NCBI GenBank assembly: GCA_023460175.1
Contig: JAEWRC010000195.1
Location: 1-64,000, forward strand
Direction of reading: 5' to 3'
Source of the DNA: Actinomycetes bacterium
Lineage (GTDB): Bacteria > Actinomycetota > Actinomycetes > Mycobacteriales > Mycobacteriaceae
DNA length: 64,000 nucleotides
In this document: in pieces, positions 9,417 through 22,174 of the stretch
Layout: each line of letters begins with the position of its first letter
How positions within the stretch are numbered: position 1 is the stretch's first letter
Notes under the pieces: generated by a model
The model's input: only the letters and a program-made list of their open reading frames with translations
The model's database searches: none
What the model was told of the DNA's origin: nothing
Made by a program: the position numbers and the translations under genes

Positions 9417-9490
9417 TGGAGCGGGCGACGGGAATCGAACCCGCGTAGCTAGTTTGGAAGACTAGGGCTCTACCATTGAGCTACGCCCGC
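9417..9490 (-). tRNA. tRNA-Gly (anticodon TCC)
   Basis: Reverse strand reads GCGGGCG...CGCCCGC acceptor arms, D-loop AGCTCAATGGTAGAGC, anticodon loop CTTCCAA between CTAGT/ACTAG stems, and T-arm GGGTTCGATTCCC. The terminal TCCA (9417-9420) is encoded. Confidence 0.97.
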
Positions 9491-9640
9491 GTGTGCTGCA
9501 CGAGCCAAAACTGTACGGCCCGGCCAAGATCATATCCAATCCGGTCCAGGACAGATCCCGGCTGTCCGCCGTGACTTGGCCTTGCGCCGCATGTAGGCCG
9601 TAGGATGCCGAGGGCTTTTGGCTTCGCTGGAGGGCCGCAT

Positions 9641-9715
<75 letters not shown>

Positions 9716-9757
9716 AGAGCACCACCCCGACCGAACAGAAACGTCATAGGAGTACCC

Positions 9758-11170
9758 GTGAAGAGCACCGTCGAGCAACTGAGCCCCACGCGGGTACGCC
9801 TCAACATTGAGGTGCCGTTTGCCGAGCTCGAGCCCGATTTCGACCGCGCGTTCAAGCAGCTCGCCCAGCAGGTCCGCCTGCCCGGCTTCCGGCCCGGCAA
9901 GGCGCCGCGCAAGCTGCTCGAGGCCCGCGTCGGCCGCGGTGCGGTGCTCGAGCAGGTCGTCAACGACGCGCTGCCCAGCCGCTACAGCGAGGCCGTGACC
10001 ACCACCGACGTCAAGCCGCTGGGGCAGCCCGAGATCGAGATCACCAAGATCGAGGACGGCGAGGAACTGGTGTTCACCGCCGAGGTCGACATCCGCCCGG
10101 AGATCACGCTGCCCGATCTGAGCGCGCTGAAGATCACCGTGGACGCGATCGAGGTCGCCGACGAGGACGTCGACAAGGAGCTGCAGTCGCTGCGCGCCCG
10201 CTTCGGCACCCTGACCGGCGTCGACCGCCCGGTCGCCGAGGGCGACTTCGTCTCGATCGACCTGTCGGCCACCGTCGACGGCGAGGACGTGCCGGAGGCC
10301 AAGACCGAGGGCCTGTCCCACGAGGTCGGCTCCGGCCAGCTGATCGACGGCCTCGACGAGGCGCTGGTCGGGATGTCCGCCGAGGAGACCAAGACCTTCA
10401 CCACCAAGCTGGTCGCGGGCCCGCACGCCGATCAGGACGCCGAGGTCACCGTCACCGTGGCGTCGGTCAAGGAGCGTGAGCTGCCCGAGGCCGACGACGA
10501 GTTCGCCCAGCTGGCAAGCGAATTCGACACCATCGACGAGCTGAAGGCCGACCTGACCGAGCAGGTCAAGCGGCTCAAGCGCATCCAGCAGGCCGAGGCG
10601 ATCCGGGACAACGCGCTGGAGGCGCTGCTCGAGCAGGTCGAGGTGCCGCTGCCGGAGCAGATCGTGCAGGCCCAGATCGACGACACCCTGCACAACGCCA
10701 TCCACGGGCTCGACCACGACGAGGCCAAGTTCGAGGAGAACCTCAAGGAGCAGGGCTCCTCGCGCGAGGAGTTCGACGCCGAGTCCCGCACCAACGCGGA
10801 GAAGGCCGTCAAGACCCAGCTGCTGATGGACGCGCTGGCCGATGATCTGGAGATCCAGGTCGGGCAGAACGACATCACCGAGCGGCTGGTGCTGATGTCG
10901 CGCCAGTACGGCATCGAGCCGCAGCAGCTGATCCAGGTGCTGCAGCAGAACAACCAGCTGCCGGCGATGTACGCCGATGTGCGCCGCGGCCTGACCGTGG
11001 CCGCGGTGGTCGAGGCGGCCAACGTCACCGACAGCGACGGCAACGCCGTCGACACCAGCGAGTTCTTCGGCCGCGCCGAGGACGGCGAGGCTGCCGAGGA
11101 GGACGCCGCCGCTGGTGAGGGCGCCGCCGACGACGCTGCCGAGGCCACCGAGGCCGCCGAGGCGAAATAA
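9758..11170 (+). CDS. tig: Trigger factor, ribosome-associated chaperone and PPIase
   Basis: 470 residues with the usual three parts: N-terminal ribosome-binding domain carrying the GFRPGKAPRK signature (about 45-54), FKBP-type peptidyl-prolyl isomerase domain (about 160-250), and the helical C-terminal chaperone arms. The extreme C-terminus is a low-complexity Glu/Ala tail. The GTG at 9758 follows ATAGGAGTA; extension upstream would run into tRNA-Pro. It binds nascent chains at the ribosome exit and passes them on to the ClpP system encoded next. Confidence 0.97.
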   Translation: MKSTVEQLSPTRVRLNIEVPFAELEPDFDRAFKQLAQQVRLPGFRPGKAPRKLLEARVGRGAVLEQVVNDALPSRYSEAVTTTDVKPLGQPEIEITKIEDGEELVFTAEVDIRPEITLPDLSALKITVDAIEVADEDVDKELQSLRARFGTLTGVDRPVAEGDFVSIDLSATVDGEDVPEAKTEGLSHEVGSGQLIDGLDEALVGMSAEETKTFTTKLVAGPHADQDAEVTVTVASVKERELPEADDEFAQLASEFDTIDELKADLTEQVKRLKRIQQAEAIRDNALEALLEQVEVPLPEQIVQAQIDDTLHNAIHGLDHDEAKFEENLKEQGSSREEFDAESRTNAEKAVKTQLLMDALADDLEIQVGQNDITERLVLMSRQYGIEPQQLIQVLQQNNQLPAMYADVRRGLTVAAVVEAANVTDSDGNAVDTSEFFGRAEDGEAAEEDAAAGEGAADDAAEATEAAEAK

Positions 11171-11264
11171 CGCCTAGAGCGAAAGCGCGCGTCCTGCGGA
11201 ACGCGCGTCGCCGCGGTTTGGTTAGTGTCGAGCAATACCCATACGAGAAAGCAGGTAACCCGTC

Positions 11265-11858
11265 GTGACTGACATGCGTTCCGGTGGCATGGGCTTGAAC
11301 CTCACCGATTCGGTCTATGAGCGGTTGCTGGCCGAGCGGATCATCTTCCTGGGCACCCAGGTCGACGACGACATCGCCAATCGGCTGTGCGCGCAGATTC
11401 TGCTGCTCGCCGCCGAGGATCCGACCAAGGACATCAACCTCTACATCAACTCGCCCGGTGGTTCGGTGACGGCCGGCATGGCCATCTACGACACCATGGT
11501 GCTGGCGCCGTGCGAGGTGGCCACCTACGCGATGGGGCTGGCGGCGTCGATGGGGCAGTTCCTGCTCGCGGCCGGCACCAAGGGCAAGCGTTTCGCGCTG
11601 CCGCACGCGCGGATCATGATGCACCAGCCGTCGGCGGGGATCGGCGGCAGCGCCGCGGACATCGCCATCCAGGCGGAGCAGTTCGCGCTGACCAAGAAGG
11701 AGATGAACCGGCTCAACGCGGAGTTCACCGGCCAGACCCTCGAGCGGATCGAGGCCGACGCCGACCGCGACCGTTGGTTCACCTCGCAGGAAGCCCTCGA
11801 GTACGGCTTCGTCGACCACATCATCACCCGCGCCCACCTGAACGGGAGTGCCTCATGA
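11265..11858 (+). CDS. clpP1: ClpP1, ATP-dependent Clp protease proteolytic subunit
   Basis: 197-residue serine peptidase. The catalytic triad S95 (AASMGQ), H120 (MMHQPS) and D169 is complete and numbered three below the M. tuberculosis enzyme. In mycobacteria ClpP1 and ClpP2 form a mixed 14-mer, essential for growth, that works with ClpX or ClpC1. The GTG at 11265 follows CAGGTAACC. The upstream gap (11171-11264) contains a CGCGCGT/ACGCGCG hairpin (11186-11207). The stop overlaps the clpP2 start (ATGA), so translation is coupled. Confidence 0.97.
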   Translation: MTDMRSGGMGLNLTDSVYERLLAERIIFLGTQVDDDIANRLCAQILLLAAEDPTKDINLYINSPGGSVTAGMAIYDTMVLAPCEVATYAMGLAASMGQFLLAAGTKGKRFALPHARIMMHQPSAGIGGSAADIAIQAEQFALTKKEMNRLNAEFTGQTLERIEADADRDRWFTSQEALEYGFVDHIITRAHLNGSAS

Positions 11859-12508
11859 GCCAGCCAGTCCACGGCGCCGCCGTGAATCCGATGCAGTCGC
11901 GCTACATCCTGCCGTCGTTCATCGAGCACTCGAGCTTCGGCGTCAAGGAGTCCAACCCGTACAACAAGCTCTTCGAGGAGCGCATCATCTTCCTCGGGGT
12001 GCAGGTGGACGACGCCTCGGCCAACGACATCATGGCCCAGCTGCTGGTGCTCGAGTCGCTGGATCCCGACCGCGACATCACGATGTACATCAACTCCCCG
12101 GGTGGCTCGTTCACCTCGTTGATGGCGATCTACGACACCATGCAGTACGTCCGGGCCGACATCCAGACCGTGTGCCTGGGCCAGGCGGCCTCGGCCGCCG
12201 CGGTGCTGCTGGCCGCGGGTACCCCGGGCAAGCGCATGGCGCTGCCGAACGCGCGCGTGCTGATCCACCAGCCGGCCGTCGGCGGGGCCATCCAGGGCCA
12301 GGTCTCCGACCTCGAGATCCAGGCCGCCGAGATCGAGCGGATGCGCACCCTGATGGACACCACGCTGGCGCGGCACACCAACAAGACGCCCGAGCAGATC
12401 CGCAAGGACACCGACCGCGACAAGATCCTGACGGCCGAGGAGGCCAAGGAGTACGGGATCATCGACACGGTGCTGGAGTACCGGAAGCTCTCGGCGCAGA
12501 CCGCCTGA
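11855..12508 (+). CDS. clpP2: ClpP2, ATP-dependent Clp protease proteolytic subunit
   Basis: 217 residues, with triad S113 (QAASAA), H138 (LIHQPA) and D189. It begins inside the last codon of clpP1 (4-nt ATGA overlap), with GGGAG as ribosome site. Its longer N-terminus relative to ClpP1 matches the mycobacterial subunit that docks the AAA+ ATPase. Confidence 0.97.
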   Translation: MSQPVHGAAVNPMQSRYILPSFIEHSSFGVKESNPYNKLFEERIIFLGVQVDDASANDIMAQLLVLESLDPDRDITMYINSPGGSFTSLMAIYDTMQYVRADIQTVCLGQAASAAAVLLAAGTPGKRMALPNARVLIHQPAVGGAIQGQVSDLEIQAAEIERMRTLMDTTLARHTNKTPEQIRKDTDRDKILTAEEAKEYGIIDTVLEYRKLSAQTA

Positions 12509-12527
12509 CCCGCCGGCGGGTCGCCGC

Positions 12528-12569
12528 CACGCATCCCGAACGGATAACCACGCATCCCAAACGGATAAC
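12528..12569. repeat. Tandem duplication, 2 x 21 bp, between clpP2 and clpX
   Basis: Copy 1 (12528-12548) and copy 2 (12549-12569) share CACGCATCCC and AACGGATAAC, differing at one base (G/A). They sit just after clpP2, in the 251-bp gap before clpX that otherwise holds only promoter sequence. Each unit contains an ATCCC...GGAT inverted pair. Confidence 0.85.
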
Positions 12570-12759
12570 TGCGGCGACACGCCAGGGACACGGCAGCGCG
12601 TTGCGCACGCGACGGGACGCCTGAGGCGATATGTTTCGTGCCACAGAGGAATACCAACGGCGCTATTCGCTTCATCGGTCGCCCGTATTCGGGTCTAGCG
12701 GGTAGCGTCGGGATGAAGACCTACCGACATTCGGCTACAGGAAGTAGGACACCACCACT

Positions 12760-14043
<1,284 letters not shown>

Positions 14044-14059
14044 CCAGCCAGACCGAGAT

Positions 14060-14109
14060 TGCACACAGGGTCGTGTTCCCCGCGGGGATCACGACCCTGA
14101 GTGCATTTT
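14060..14109. terminator. Long hairpin terminator between convergent clpX and fdhD
   Basis: TGCACACAGGGTCGTG (14060-14075) pairs with CACGACCCTGAGTGCA (14090-14105), 15 of 16 positions, and an inner CCCC-GC-GGGG extends the stem. TTTT (14106-14109) follows on the plus strand. Confidence 0.8.
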
Positions 14110-14150
14110 GGGCCAAAACATCTTGGGTCAAAACACTTTGGGCCAAACCG
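14106..14150. repeat. Three tandem 15-bp units, each a short palindrome
   Basis: Units at 14106-14120, 14121-14135 and 14136-14150 share the core TTGGGYCAAA. The first, TTTTGGGCCAAAACA, is almost self-complementary. The array begins in the terminator's T-run and ends 2 bp before the fdhD stop codon. Confidence 0.85.
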
Positions 14151-14152
14151 GG

Positions 14153-14964
14153 TCAGCTGTGCTTGATGCGGTCCGGCCGGCTGTAGACGTTCATCGAGTC
14201 GCCGCGCAGGAAGGCCACCAGCGTCAGGCCCGATTGCCGGGCCAGATCCACCGCCAGTGACGACGGTGCCGACACCGCGGCCAGCACCGGTACCCCGGCC
14301 ATCACGGCCTTCTGCGTCAGCTCGAAGGAGGCGCGGCTGCTGACCAGCAGCACGGTGCCCGACAGCGGGATCCGGTTCTGTTCGACAGCCCAGCCCAACA
14401 CCTTGTCGACGGCGTTGTGCCGGCCGATGTCCTCGCGGGCCACCAGCAGCTCACCGGCCGCGGTGAACAGGCCCGCGCCGTGCAGCCCGCCGGTGCTCGC
14501 GAACACCTTCTGCGCCCGGCGCAGCTGCTCGGGTAGCTCGGCGACGACGGCGCTGTCGACCACGGTGGGGTCGTCGCCGGGACCGTACCGGCTGACCGTC
14601 GCGATGGCGTCCAGCGCGGCCTTGCCGCACACCCCGCACGAGGAGGTGGCATAGAAGTTGCGGCGCATGTCCACATCGGGCAGCGGCACACCGGGGGCCA
14701 GCGTGACGTCCAGGACGTTGTAGGTGTTGGCGCCGTCGACCTCGCCGCGGCAGTACCGCACCGTGGCCACGTCGTCGCGGCTGCCGATGATGCCCTCGGT
14801 GAGCAGGAAACCCTGCGCCAGTTCGACATCCGAGCCGGGGGTGCGCATGGTCACGGTGAGCGGGGAGCCGCCCAATCGGATCTCCAGCGGCTCCTCGACC
14901 ACCAGCGTGTCGGGGCGCTCGGTGATCTGCTCGGAGGACAGATGCGCGATCCGCCGCCGGGTGG

Positions 14965-14977
<13 letters not shown>
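14153..14977 (-). CDS. fdhD: FdhD sulfurtransferase for formate dehydrogenase
   Basis: 274 residues. FdhD passes sulfur from a cysteine desulfurase to the molybdenum cofactor before it enters formate dehydrogenase. The catalytic CGVC pair (in SSCGVCGKAALD) is present, as is the VAREDIGRHNAVDK nucleotide-binding signature. The start ATG gives MGRVTTRRR and lies inside the end of the upstream fdhF gene (13-nt overlap), so the two are coupled. M. tuberculosis Rv2899c is the same length class. Confidence 0.93.
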
Positions 14978-17304
<2,327 letters not shown>

Positions 17305-17381
17305 GCGTCCAGCCTAAGCAGCAGTGCAAACGGAGCGGGTTACGGGCACAGCACTGCATTAGGCAAGCTAAGATATCGACC

Positions 17382-17768
17382 ATGAAGGCAGTCACGATTG
17401 CGCTTGCCGCTGTAGCTGTGGCACTGGGTTTGGCCGCGCCGGCGAACGCTGATCCGGACACCGACTTCACCAATGCGCTGCACACTCACGGCATCTACGG
17501 GCAGAAGGATTACAACGCCTGGATCGCCAAAATTGCTTGCAAACGCCTTGACCGCGGTTTGGACAAGGACGCTTACGCATCGGCGGAGTTCGTCTCGGAT
17601 CAGCTGAACCGGGATGCGAGCACCGAACAGGCCTGGCAGTTCCTCGGCCTGGCCATCCCGATCTATTGCCCGGCCAAGCAGTACGTCCTGCAGCAGGCCG
17701 CGGGGCAACCCGTTGCCCCGCCCGCTGATCCGTCGGGACCGGCCCTGCCCGCTGAGCAAGCCGGCTGA
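17382..17768 (+). CDS. Secreted DUF732 protein
   Basis: 128 residues. A signal peptide with probable cleavage ANA|DPD (about residue 24) leads to a small mature domain typical of DUF732 (FTNALHTHGIY...AWIAKIACKRLDRG), with two cysteines that may form a disulfide. The C-terminus is Pro/Ala-rich. DUF732 is common and multi-copy in mycobacteria; its function is not established. TAAGAT (17369-17374) ends 7 nt before the ATG. The next secreted protein gene begins 28 nt after the stop. Confidence 0.85.
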   Translation: MKAVTIALAAVAVALGLAAPANADPDTDFTNALHTHGIYGQKDYNAWIAKIACKRLDRGLDKDAYASAEFVSDQLNRDASTEQAWQFLGLAIPIYCPAKQYVLQQAAGQPVAPPADPSGPALPAEQAG

Positions 17769-17796
17769 CCGTCCTTTTCAACCGTCTGGAGACGTG

Positions 17797-18267
17797 ATGT
17801 TCAACCTCAAGCGATCCAAGCTCTGGCTGCGCGCAGGAGTCGGCGCGCTGGCCACCGGCGCCGTCCTGGCGACCACGCCCGCCCTCGCCGCCGCCGATTC
17901 GACGGACAACTACCCGATCCCCAATCGGATGCTGAAGACCACGTGCACCGTGGACCAGTACATGGCGGCCGCGCGTGACACCAGCCCGGTGTACTACGAG
18001 CGCTACATGATCGACTACAACAACCGGCCGGCGGACGTCCAGCAGGGCGCCCGCGACCGCATCTCCTGGTTCTTCTCGCTGGACTACGCGGCCCGCCGGC
18101 AGTACTCGGAGAACACGGCCACCAACGTGTACTACGAGCAGATGGCGACCCGCTGGGGCAACTGGGCCAAGCTGTTCTTCAACAACAAGGGTGTCGTGGC
18201 GCACGCCACCGACGCGTGCAACGAGTACCCGGTCTCCGATCCGTCGGTGTGGACCTGGATGCTCTGA
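17797..18267 (+). CDS. Secreted small protein, DUF5078-like
   Basis: 156 residues: Lys-rich n-region, hydrophobic segment and Ala-rich cleavage site (ALAAA|DST, about residue 35), then a mature domain rich in Tyr and Trp (YMAAARDTSPVYYERYM, NYWWG-like aromatic patches) with two cysteines. I recall this as the actinobacterial DUF5078 family, without known function. CTGGAGA precedes ATG 17797. It is probably co-transcribed with the DUF732 gene, and a strong terminator follows. Confidence 0.8.
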   Translation: MFNLKRSKLWLRAGVGALATGAVLATTPALAAADSTDNYPIPNRMLKTTCTVDQYMAAARDTSPVYYERYMIDYNNRPADVQQGARDRISWFFSLDYAARRQYSENTATNVYYEQMATRWGNWAKLFFNNKGVVAHATDACNEYPVSDPSVWTWML

Positions 18268-18285
18268 CTCCCTCAGACGAACGAA

Positions 18286-18327
18286 ACTCCGTGGGCCTCG
18301 GCGTGAGCCGGGGCCCACGGAGTTTTT
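18286..18327 (+). terminator. Intrinsic terminator after the secreted-protein pair
   Basis: ACTCCGTGGGCC (18286-18297) pairs perfectly with GGCCCACGGAGT (18312-18323), followed by TTTTT. One of the few classical T-tailed terminators here. Confidence 0.9.
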
Positions 18328-18443
18328 CTGTGCGCCTCGGCAGCCGCAACACTCCTGGGCGTCGGCAGCCGGAAAGCAGAACACCCTCGCCCCGGTTCGC
18401 GGGGGAGGGTGCGCTGTGGTGAAAACGGTTGCGCGCGGGCGGG

Positions 18444-18731
18444 TTAGCCGCCGCCGGTGACGGGGTTGGAAGTCAGCGGGATGAAGTAGCCGTTCTTCCA
18501 GATGCCCCAGCGGCCGCCCCAACCCGAGATCCAGACGACGGGTTCGCCGTTCCAGACCTCGGCAGGCTTGGGCGGGGCCCAGTGCGGCGGAATCTCGCCC
18601 GGCGGGGGCGACGGCACCGGCGGGGGCGGCACCGGCCCGGCGAGGGCCACCGCGGTGCCGAGTCCCAACGACGCCGCGGCCAGGGCTCCGGCCACCGCGA
18701 AGGCGGATAGAGAGGTCTTGATCGAGATCAT
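18444..18731 (-). CDS. Small secreted Pro-rich protein downstream of mmpL
   Basis: 95 residues from ATG 18731; an ATG two codons earlier (18737) is only 2 nt from AGGAG, so the inner one is preferred. A signal peptide (cleavage near ALA|GPV) leads into a Pro-rich stretch (PVPPPPVPSPPPGEIPPHW) and a compact Trp-rich end (WNGEPVVWISGWGGRWGIW). I do not recognise a family. It starts 44 nt after mmpL on the same strand and may be the third gene of that operon. An imperfect GC hairpin (18382-18412) follows it. Confidence 0.65.
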   Translation of the reverse strand: MISIKTSLSAFAVAGALAAASLGLGTAVALAGPVPPPPVPSPPPGEIPPHWAPPKPAEVWNGEPVVWISGWGGRWGIWKNGYFIPLTSNPVTGGG

Positions 18732-18774
18732 GTGCATGTCTCCTGCGTCGATGTCGTGTGGTGTTCGGGGCCGG

Positions 18775-21657
18775 TCAGACCGATGCCGGCTCTTCGCTCG
18801 GCGGCTTGGGCCACTCCGAGGCCACCGGCCGCTGCCGCACCCGCTGCGGCCACCAGAACCACTTGCCCAGCAGGGCCGCGATCGACGGTGTCATGAACGC
18901 GCGGATGACGAGGGTGTCGAAGAGCAGACCCATACCGATCGTCGTACCGACCTGGCCGATCACGATGAGTTCGCTGACCGCCATGGACATCATGGTGAAG
19001 GCGAACACCAACCCGGCCGACGTCACCACCGAACCGCTGCCACCCATGGCTCGGATGATGCCGGTATTGAGTCCGGCGTGTATTTCCTCCTTCATTCGGG
19101 CCACTAGTAGCAGGTTATAGTCGGCGCCCACGGCCAGCAGCACAATGATGGCCATTGGTAGGACCATCCAGTGCAGTTCGATGCCGATCAGGTGTTGCCA
19201 GATCAGTACCGAGATGCCGAACGCGCTGCCCAGCGAGAAGATCACCGTGCCCACGATCACCGCCGCGGCCACGATGGCCCGGGTGATCAGCAACATGATG
19301 ATGAAGATCAGGCACGCCGCGGCGATGCCGGCGATCAACAGGTCGTAGTTCGCGCCCTCTTGCATGTCCTTGAAGGTGGCGGCGGTACCGGCCAGGTAGA
19401 TCTGCGAGCCCTCCAGCGGGGTGCCCTTGACGGCCTCCTTGGCCGCGAGCTTGATCGCATCAATGTGTTTGATGCCCTCGGGGCTCATCGGATCACCCTC
19501 GTGGCTGATGATGAAGCGCACCGAGTGGCCGTCGGGGGACAGGAACATCTTCATGCCGCGCTTGAAGTTCGGGTTCTCGAACGTCTCCGGCGGCAGATAG
19601 AAGGAGTCGTCGTTCTTCGCCTCGTCAAAGGCCTTGCCCATGGCGGTCGAGTTCTCCTGCATGGCCGACATCTGATCCTGCAGACCCTTTTGGCTCTGAT
19701 ACATGGTCAGCATGTAGGTCTTCATGTTCCGCATGGTCTCGATCATCGAGGGCATGAGCGCGACCATCTGGGGCATCAGCTCGTCCAGGCGCTCCATGTC
19801 GGGCATGAGGTCCTGGATGTTGTCGGTCATGACGTCGATGCCGTCGAGAGTGTCGAAGATCGACCGGATGGACCAGCAGACCGGGATGTTGTAGCAGTGC
19901 GGTTCCCAGTAGAAGTAGTTGCGGATCGGCCGGAAGAAGTCGTCGAAATTCGAGATATTGTCCCGCAATTCGGCGATGTCCAACGTCATCGTCTTCATCT
20001 TGGTGACCATGCTGTGCGTGGTCTCGGCCATCTGCACGGTGATGCCCTGCATCTGCTCCATGTTGTCGATGGTCGCCTGCATGTCATCGGCCTGCTGGAG
20101 CATGTTGGTCATCATGTCCTGCTGGTACTTCTCGTTCATCTTCTGCGTCACACCCTGCATGGAGATCTGGAACGGGATGGACGTGTGCTCGATGGGAGTG
20201 CCCTGCGGACGGGTGATGGCCTGCACGCGACCGACGCCGGGTACCCGGAAGATGCTCTTGGCGATCTTGTCGATCACCAGGAAGTCCGACGAGTTGCGCA
20301 GGTCGTGATCGCTTTCGATCAGCAGTAGTTCGGGGTTCATCCGGGACTGCGAGAAGTGCCGGTCGGCGGCCGCGTAGCCGACGTTGGCGGGCAGGTCGTC
20401 CGGCAGGTAGACGCGGTCGTTGTAGTTGGTGATGTAGCCCGGCAGCGTCAGCAGGCCGACCAGCGACAGCGCGACTGCGGCGACCAGGATCGGACCGGGC
20501 CAACGGACCACCGCGGCGCCGACCTTGCGCCAACCCCGCACGCGCATCGCACGTTTGGGCTCCAGCAGCTTGCCGAAGCGGCTGGCCGTGGCGATGATGG
20601 CCGAGCCCAGGGTCAGGCCGGTGAAGACCACCACCGTCATGCCGATCGCGAGCGGTACGCCGAGGGTCTGGAAGTACGGCATCCGGGTGAAGTGCAGGCA
20701 GAACATCGCGCCGGCGATGGTCATGCCGGAGCCCACGATGACGTGGGCCGTGCCCCGGAACATGGTGTAGTACGCCTGTTCTCGGTCTTCGCCCGCAGAA
20801 CGGGCCTCCTGATATCGACCCGTCAGGAAGATGCCGTAGTCGGTCGACAACGCGATCGCCAACGTCACCAACAGACTGGTCGCGAAGACCGAGAGCCCGA
20901 TGATCTCGTGATAGCCCAGGAAGGCCACCACGCCGCGCGCCGACATCAACGACAGCACGACCATGACCAGTGTCAGCAGCACGGTGGTGATCGAGCGGTA
21001 AACCAACAGCAGCATGGTGATGATCACCACGAAGGTCAGCGCCTCGATCATCCGCAGGCTGCGGTCGCTGGCGATCTGCTGGTCGGCCGAGAGGGCGGCC
21101 GGACCGGTGACGTAGGCCGCCACGCCGTCGGGCGCCTCCACACTCGCGACGATGTCCTGAACGGCCTCGATCGACTCGTTGGCCAGGGCCTCGCCCTGAT
21201 TGCCCGCGGTGTAGACCTGAACGTAGGCGGCCTTGCCGTCGGGGCTCTGCGCACCGCTGGCGGTCAACGGGTCGCCCCAGAAGTCCTGCACGTGTTCGAT
21301 GTGCTTGGTGTCGGCCTCGAGCTTGTCGATGATCTCGTCGTAGTAGTCGTGCGCGGCGTCGCCGAGTTGGTCCTCGCCCTCGAGCACGATCATCGCCGAG
21401 CTGTTGGAGTCGAACTCCTCGAAGACCTGACCGACCCGCTTCATGGCGATCACCGACGGCGCATCGTCGGGCGACATCGACACCGACCGCATTTGCCCGA
21501 CGGTCTCGAGCTGCGGCACCGAGACGTTCAGGACGACGATCAGCGCGACCCAGGCGAGGATGACCGGCACCGCCATCGTGCGGAGGAACCGCGCGAGCCG
21601 ACTGCGGCTGTCGTTCACCGCCGCGAAGGAGTCGGTGGGGGCGTCGTGGGAACTCAT
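18775..21657 (-). CDS. MmpL-family RND transporter (MmpL4/MmpL5-like)
   Basis: 960 residues. TM1 at about 29-48, a first periplasmic domain, TM2-6, a long second periplasmic region (about 420-740) with coiled-coil and the PHCYNIPVCW cysteine pair seen in MmpL4/5, then the last TM block. Proton-relay Asp-Tyr pairs occur in both halves (STDYGIFL and GADYNLLL). MmpL4/5 with MmpS4/5 export siderophores or drugs in M. tuberculosis; the cargo here cannot be read from sequence. Start overlaps the mmpS stop by 4 nt (ATGA). Confidence 0.92.
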   Translation of the reverse strand: MSSHDAPTDSFAAVNDSRSRLARFLRTMAVPVILAWVALIVVLNVSVPQLETVGQMRSVSMSPDDAPSVIAMKRVGQVFEEFDSNSSAMIVLEGEDQLGDAAHDYYDEIIDKLEADTKHIEHVQDFWGDPLTASGAQSPDGKAAYVQVYTAGNQGEALANESIEAVQDIVASVEAPDGVAAYVTGPAALSADQQIASDRSLRMIEALTFVVIITMLLLVYRSITTVLLTLVMVVLSLMSARGVVAFLGYHEIIGLSVFATSLLVTLAIALSTDYGIFLTGRYQEARSAGEDREQAYYTMFRGTAHVIVGSGMTIAGAMFCLHFTRMPYFQTLGVPLAIGMTVVVFTGLTLGSAIIATASRFGKLLEPKRAMRVRGWRKVGAAVVRWPGPILVAAVALSLVGLLTLPGYITNYNDRVYLPDDLPANVGYAAADRHFSQSRMNPELLLIESDHDLRNSSDFLVIDKIAKSIFRVPGVGRVQAITRPQGTPIEHTSIPFQISMQGVTQKMNEKYQQDMMTNMLQQADDMQATIDNMEQMQGITVQMAETTHSMVTKMKTMTLDIAELRDNISNFDDFFRPIRNYFYWEPHCYNIPVCWSIRSIFDTLDGIDVMTDNIQDLMPDMERLDELMPQMVALMPSMIETMRNMKTYMLTMYQSQKGLQDQMSAMQENSTAMGKAFDEAKNDDSFYLPPETFENPNFKRGMKMFLSPDGHSVRFIISHEGDPMSPEGIKHIDAIKLAAKEAVKGTPLEGSQIYLAGTAATFKDMQEGANYDLLIAGIAAACLIFIIMLLITRAIVAAAVIVGTVIFSLGSAFGISVLIWQHLIGIELHWMVLPMAIIVLLAVGADYNLLLVARMKEEIHAGLNTGIIRAMGGSGSVVTSAGLVFAFTMMSMAVSELIVIGQVGTTIGMGLLFDTLVIRAFMTPSIAALLGKWFWWPQRVRQRPVASEWPKPPSEEPASV

Positions 21658-22079
21658 GCAGATTTCACCAAGCAGAAGGTCTGGGCGCTCACGCCGGTGG
21701 TGGTCTTCTCGTCCTTGATCTCGTCATCGACGGTGATCCGGCAGGTGATCGAGCTGCTGTCGCCCTGGGCCACGACGTTGGGGAACACCGACGGCGAGGT
21801 GGACTCCAGCCGCAGCGTCCAGGGCAGGCCGGCGCCGTCCACGCGCTGGGGCTCGGCGTCGAGGTCCAGGTAGTTGATGTCGGCGTAGGTCCCGTTGCCC
21901 CAGACCTCGTAGGTCACGACCTTGGGGTCGAAGGGCTCGGTGTCCTCGATCGGGGTGGAGACGCCGATGTCGTCCTGGGCGCCGAAGAAGGTTCGGATGC
22001 GGGAGACCGTCAAGCCGCCCACCACCAGGACTATTACGATGACCAGAGGGATCCAGACGCGCTTCAGCAGACTGAACAT
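21654..22079 (-). CDS. MmpS-family accessory membrane protein
   Basis: 141 residues: MFSLLKRVWIPLVIVIVLVV gives one membrane segment (about 8-27), then a periplasmic beta-sandwich domain with two cysteines near the end (SITCRI, QTFCLVKSA). MmpS proteins assemble with the partner MmpL. ATG 22079 is preferred over a 22-residue N-terminal extension because GGGAGTCCT lies directly upstream. It leads the mmpS-mmpL operon. Confidence 0.9.
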   Translation of the reverse strand: MFSLLKRVWIPLVIVIVLVVGGLTVSRIRTFFGAQDDIGVSTPIEDTEPFDPKVVTYEVWGNGTYADINYLDLDAEPQRVDGAGLPWTLRLESTSPSVFPNVVAQGDSSSITCRITVDDEIKDEKTTTGVSAQTFCLVKSA

Positions 22080-22157
22080 AGGACTCCCCAGACCGTTGGC
22101 CGTGCCACATGCACCCTTACGTCGGTATTTGCTTCGATGATTCACCGCAGATTAGCC

Positions 22158-22174
22158 CCGTTAACGGACCCGTT
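22158..22174. promoter_or_regulatory. Nested palindromes near the mmpS promoter
   Basis: CCGTTAACGG is a perfect 10-bp palindrome, and AACGG-AC-CCGTT overlaps it, so a repressor could bind in two registers. They lie about 80-95 bp upstream of the mmpS ATG, just downstream of a minus-strand TATA-like element. Confidence 0.4.

Noticed and set aside
11171..11264. ClgR activator motif before clpP1
   Set aside because: Looked for because ClgR controls clpP1P2; the GC-rich inverted repeat here does not match the motif well enough.
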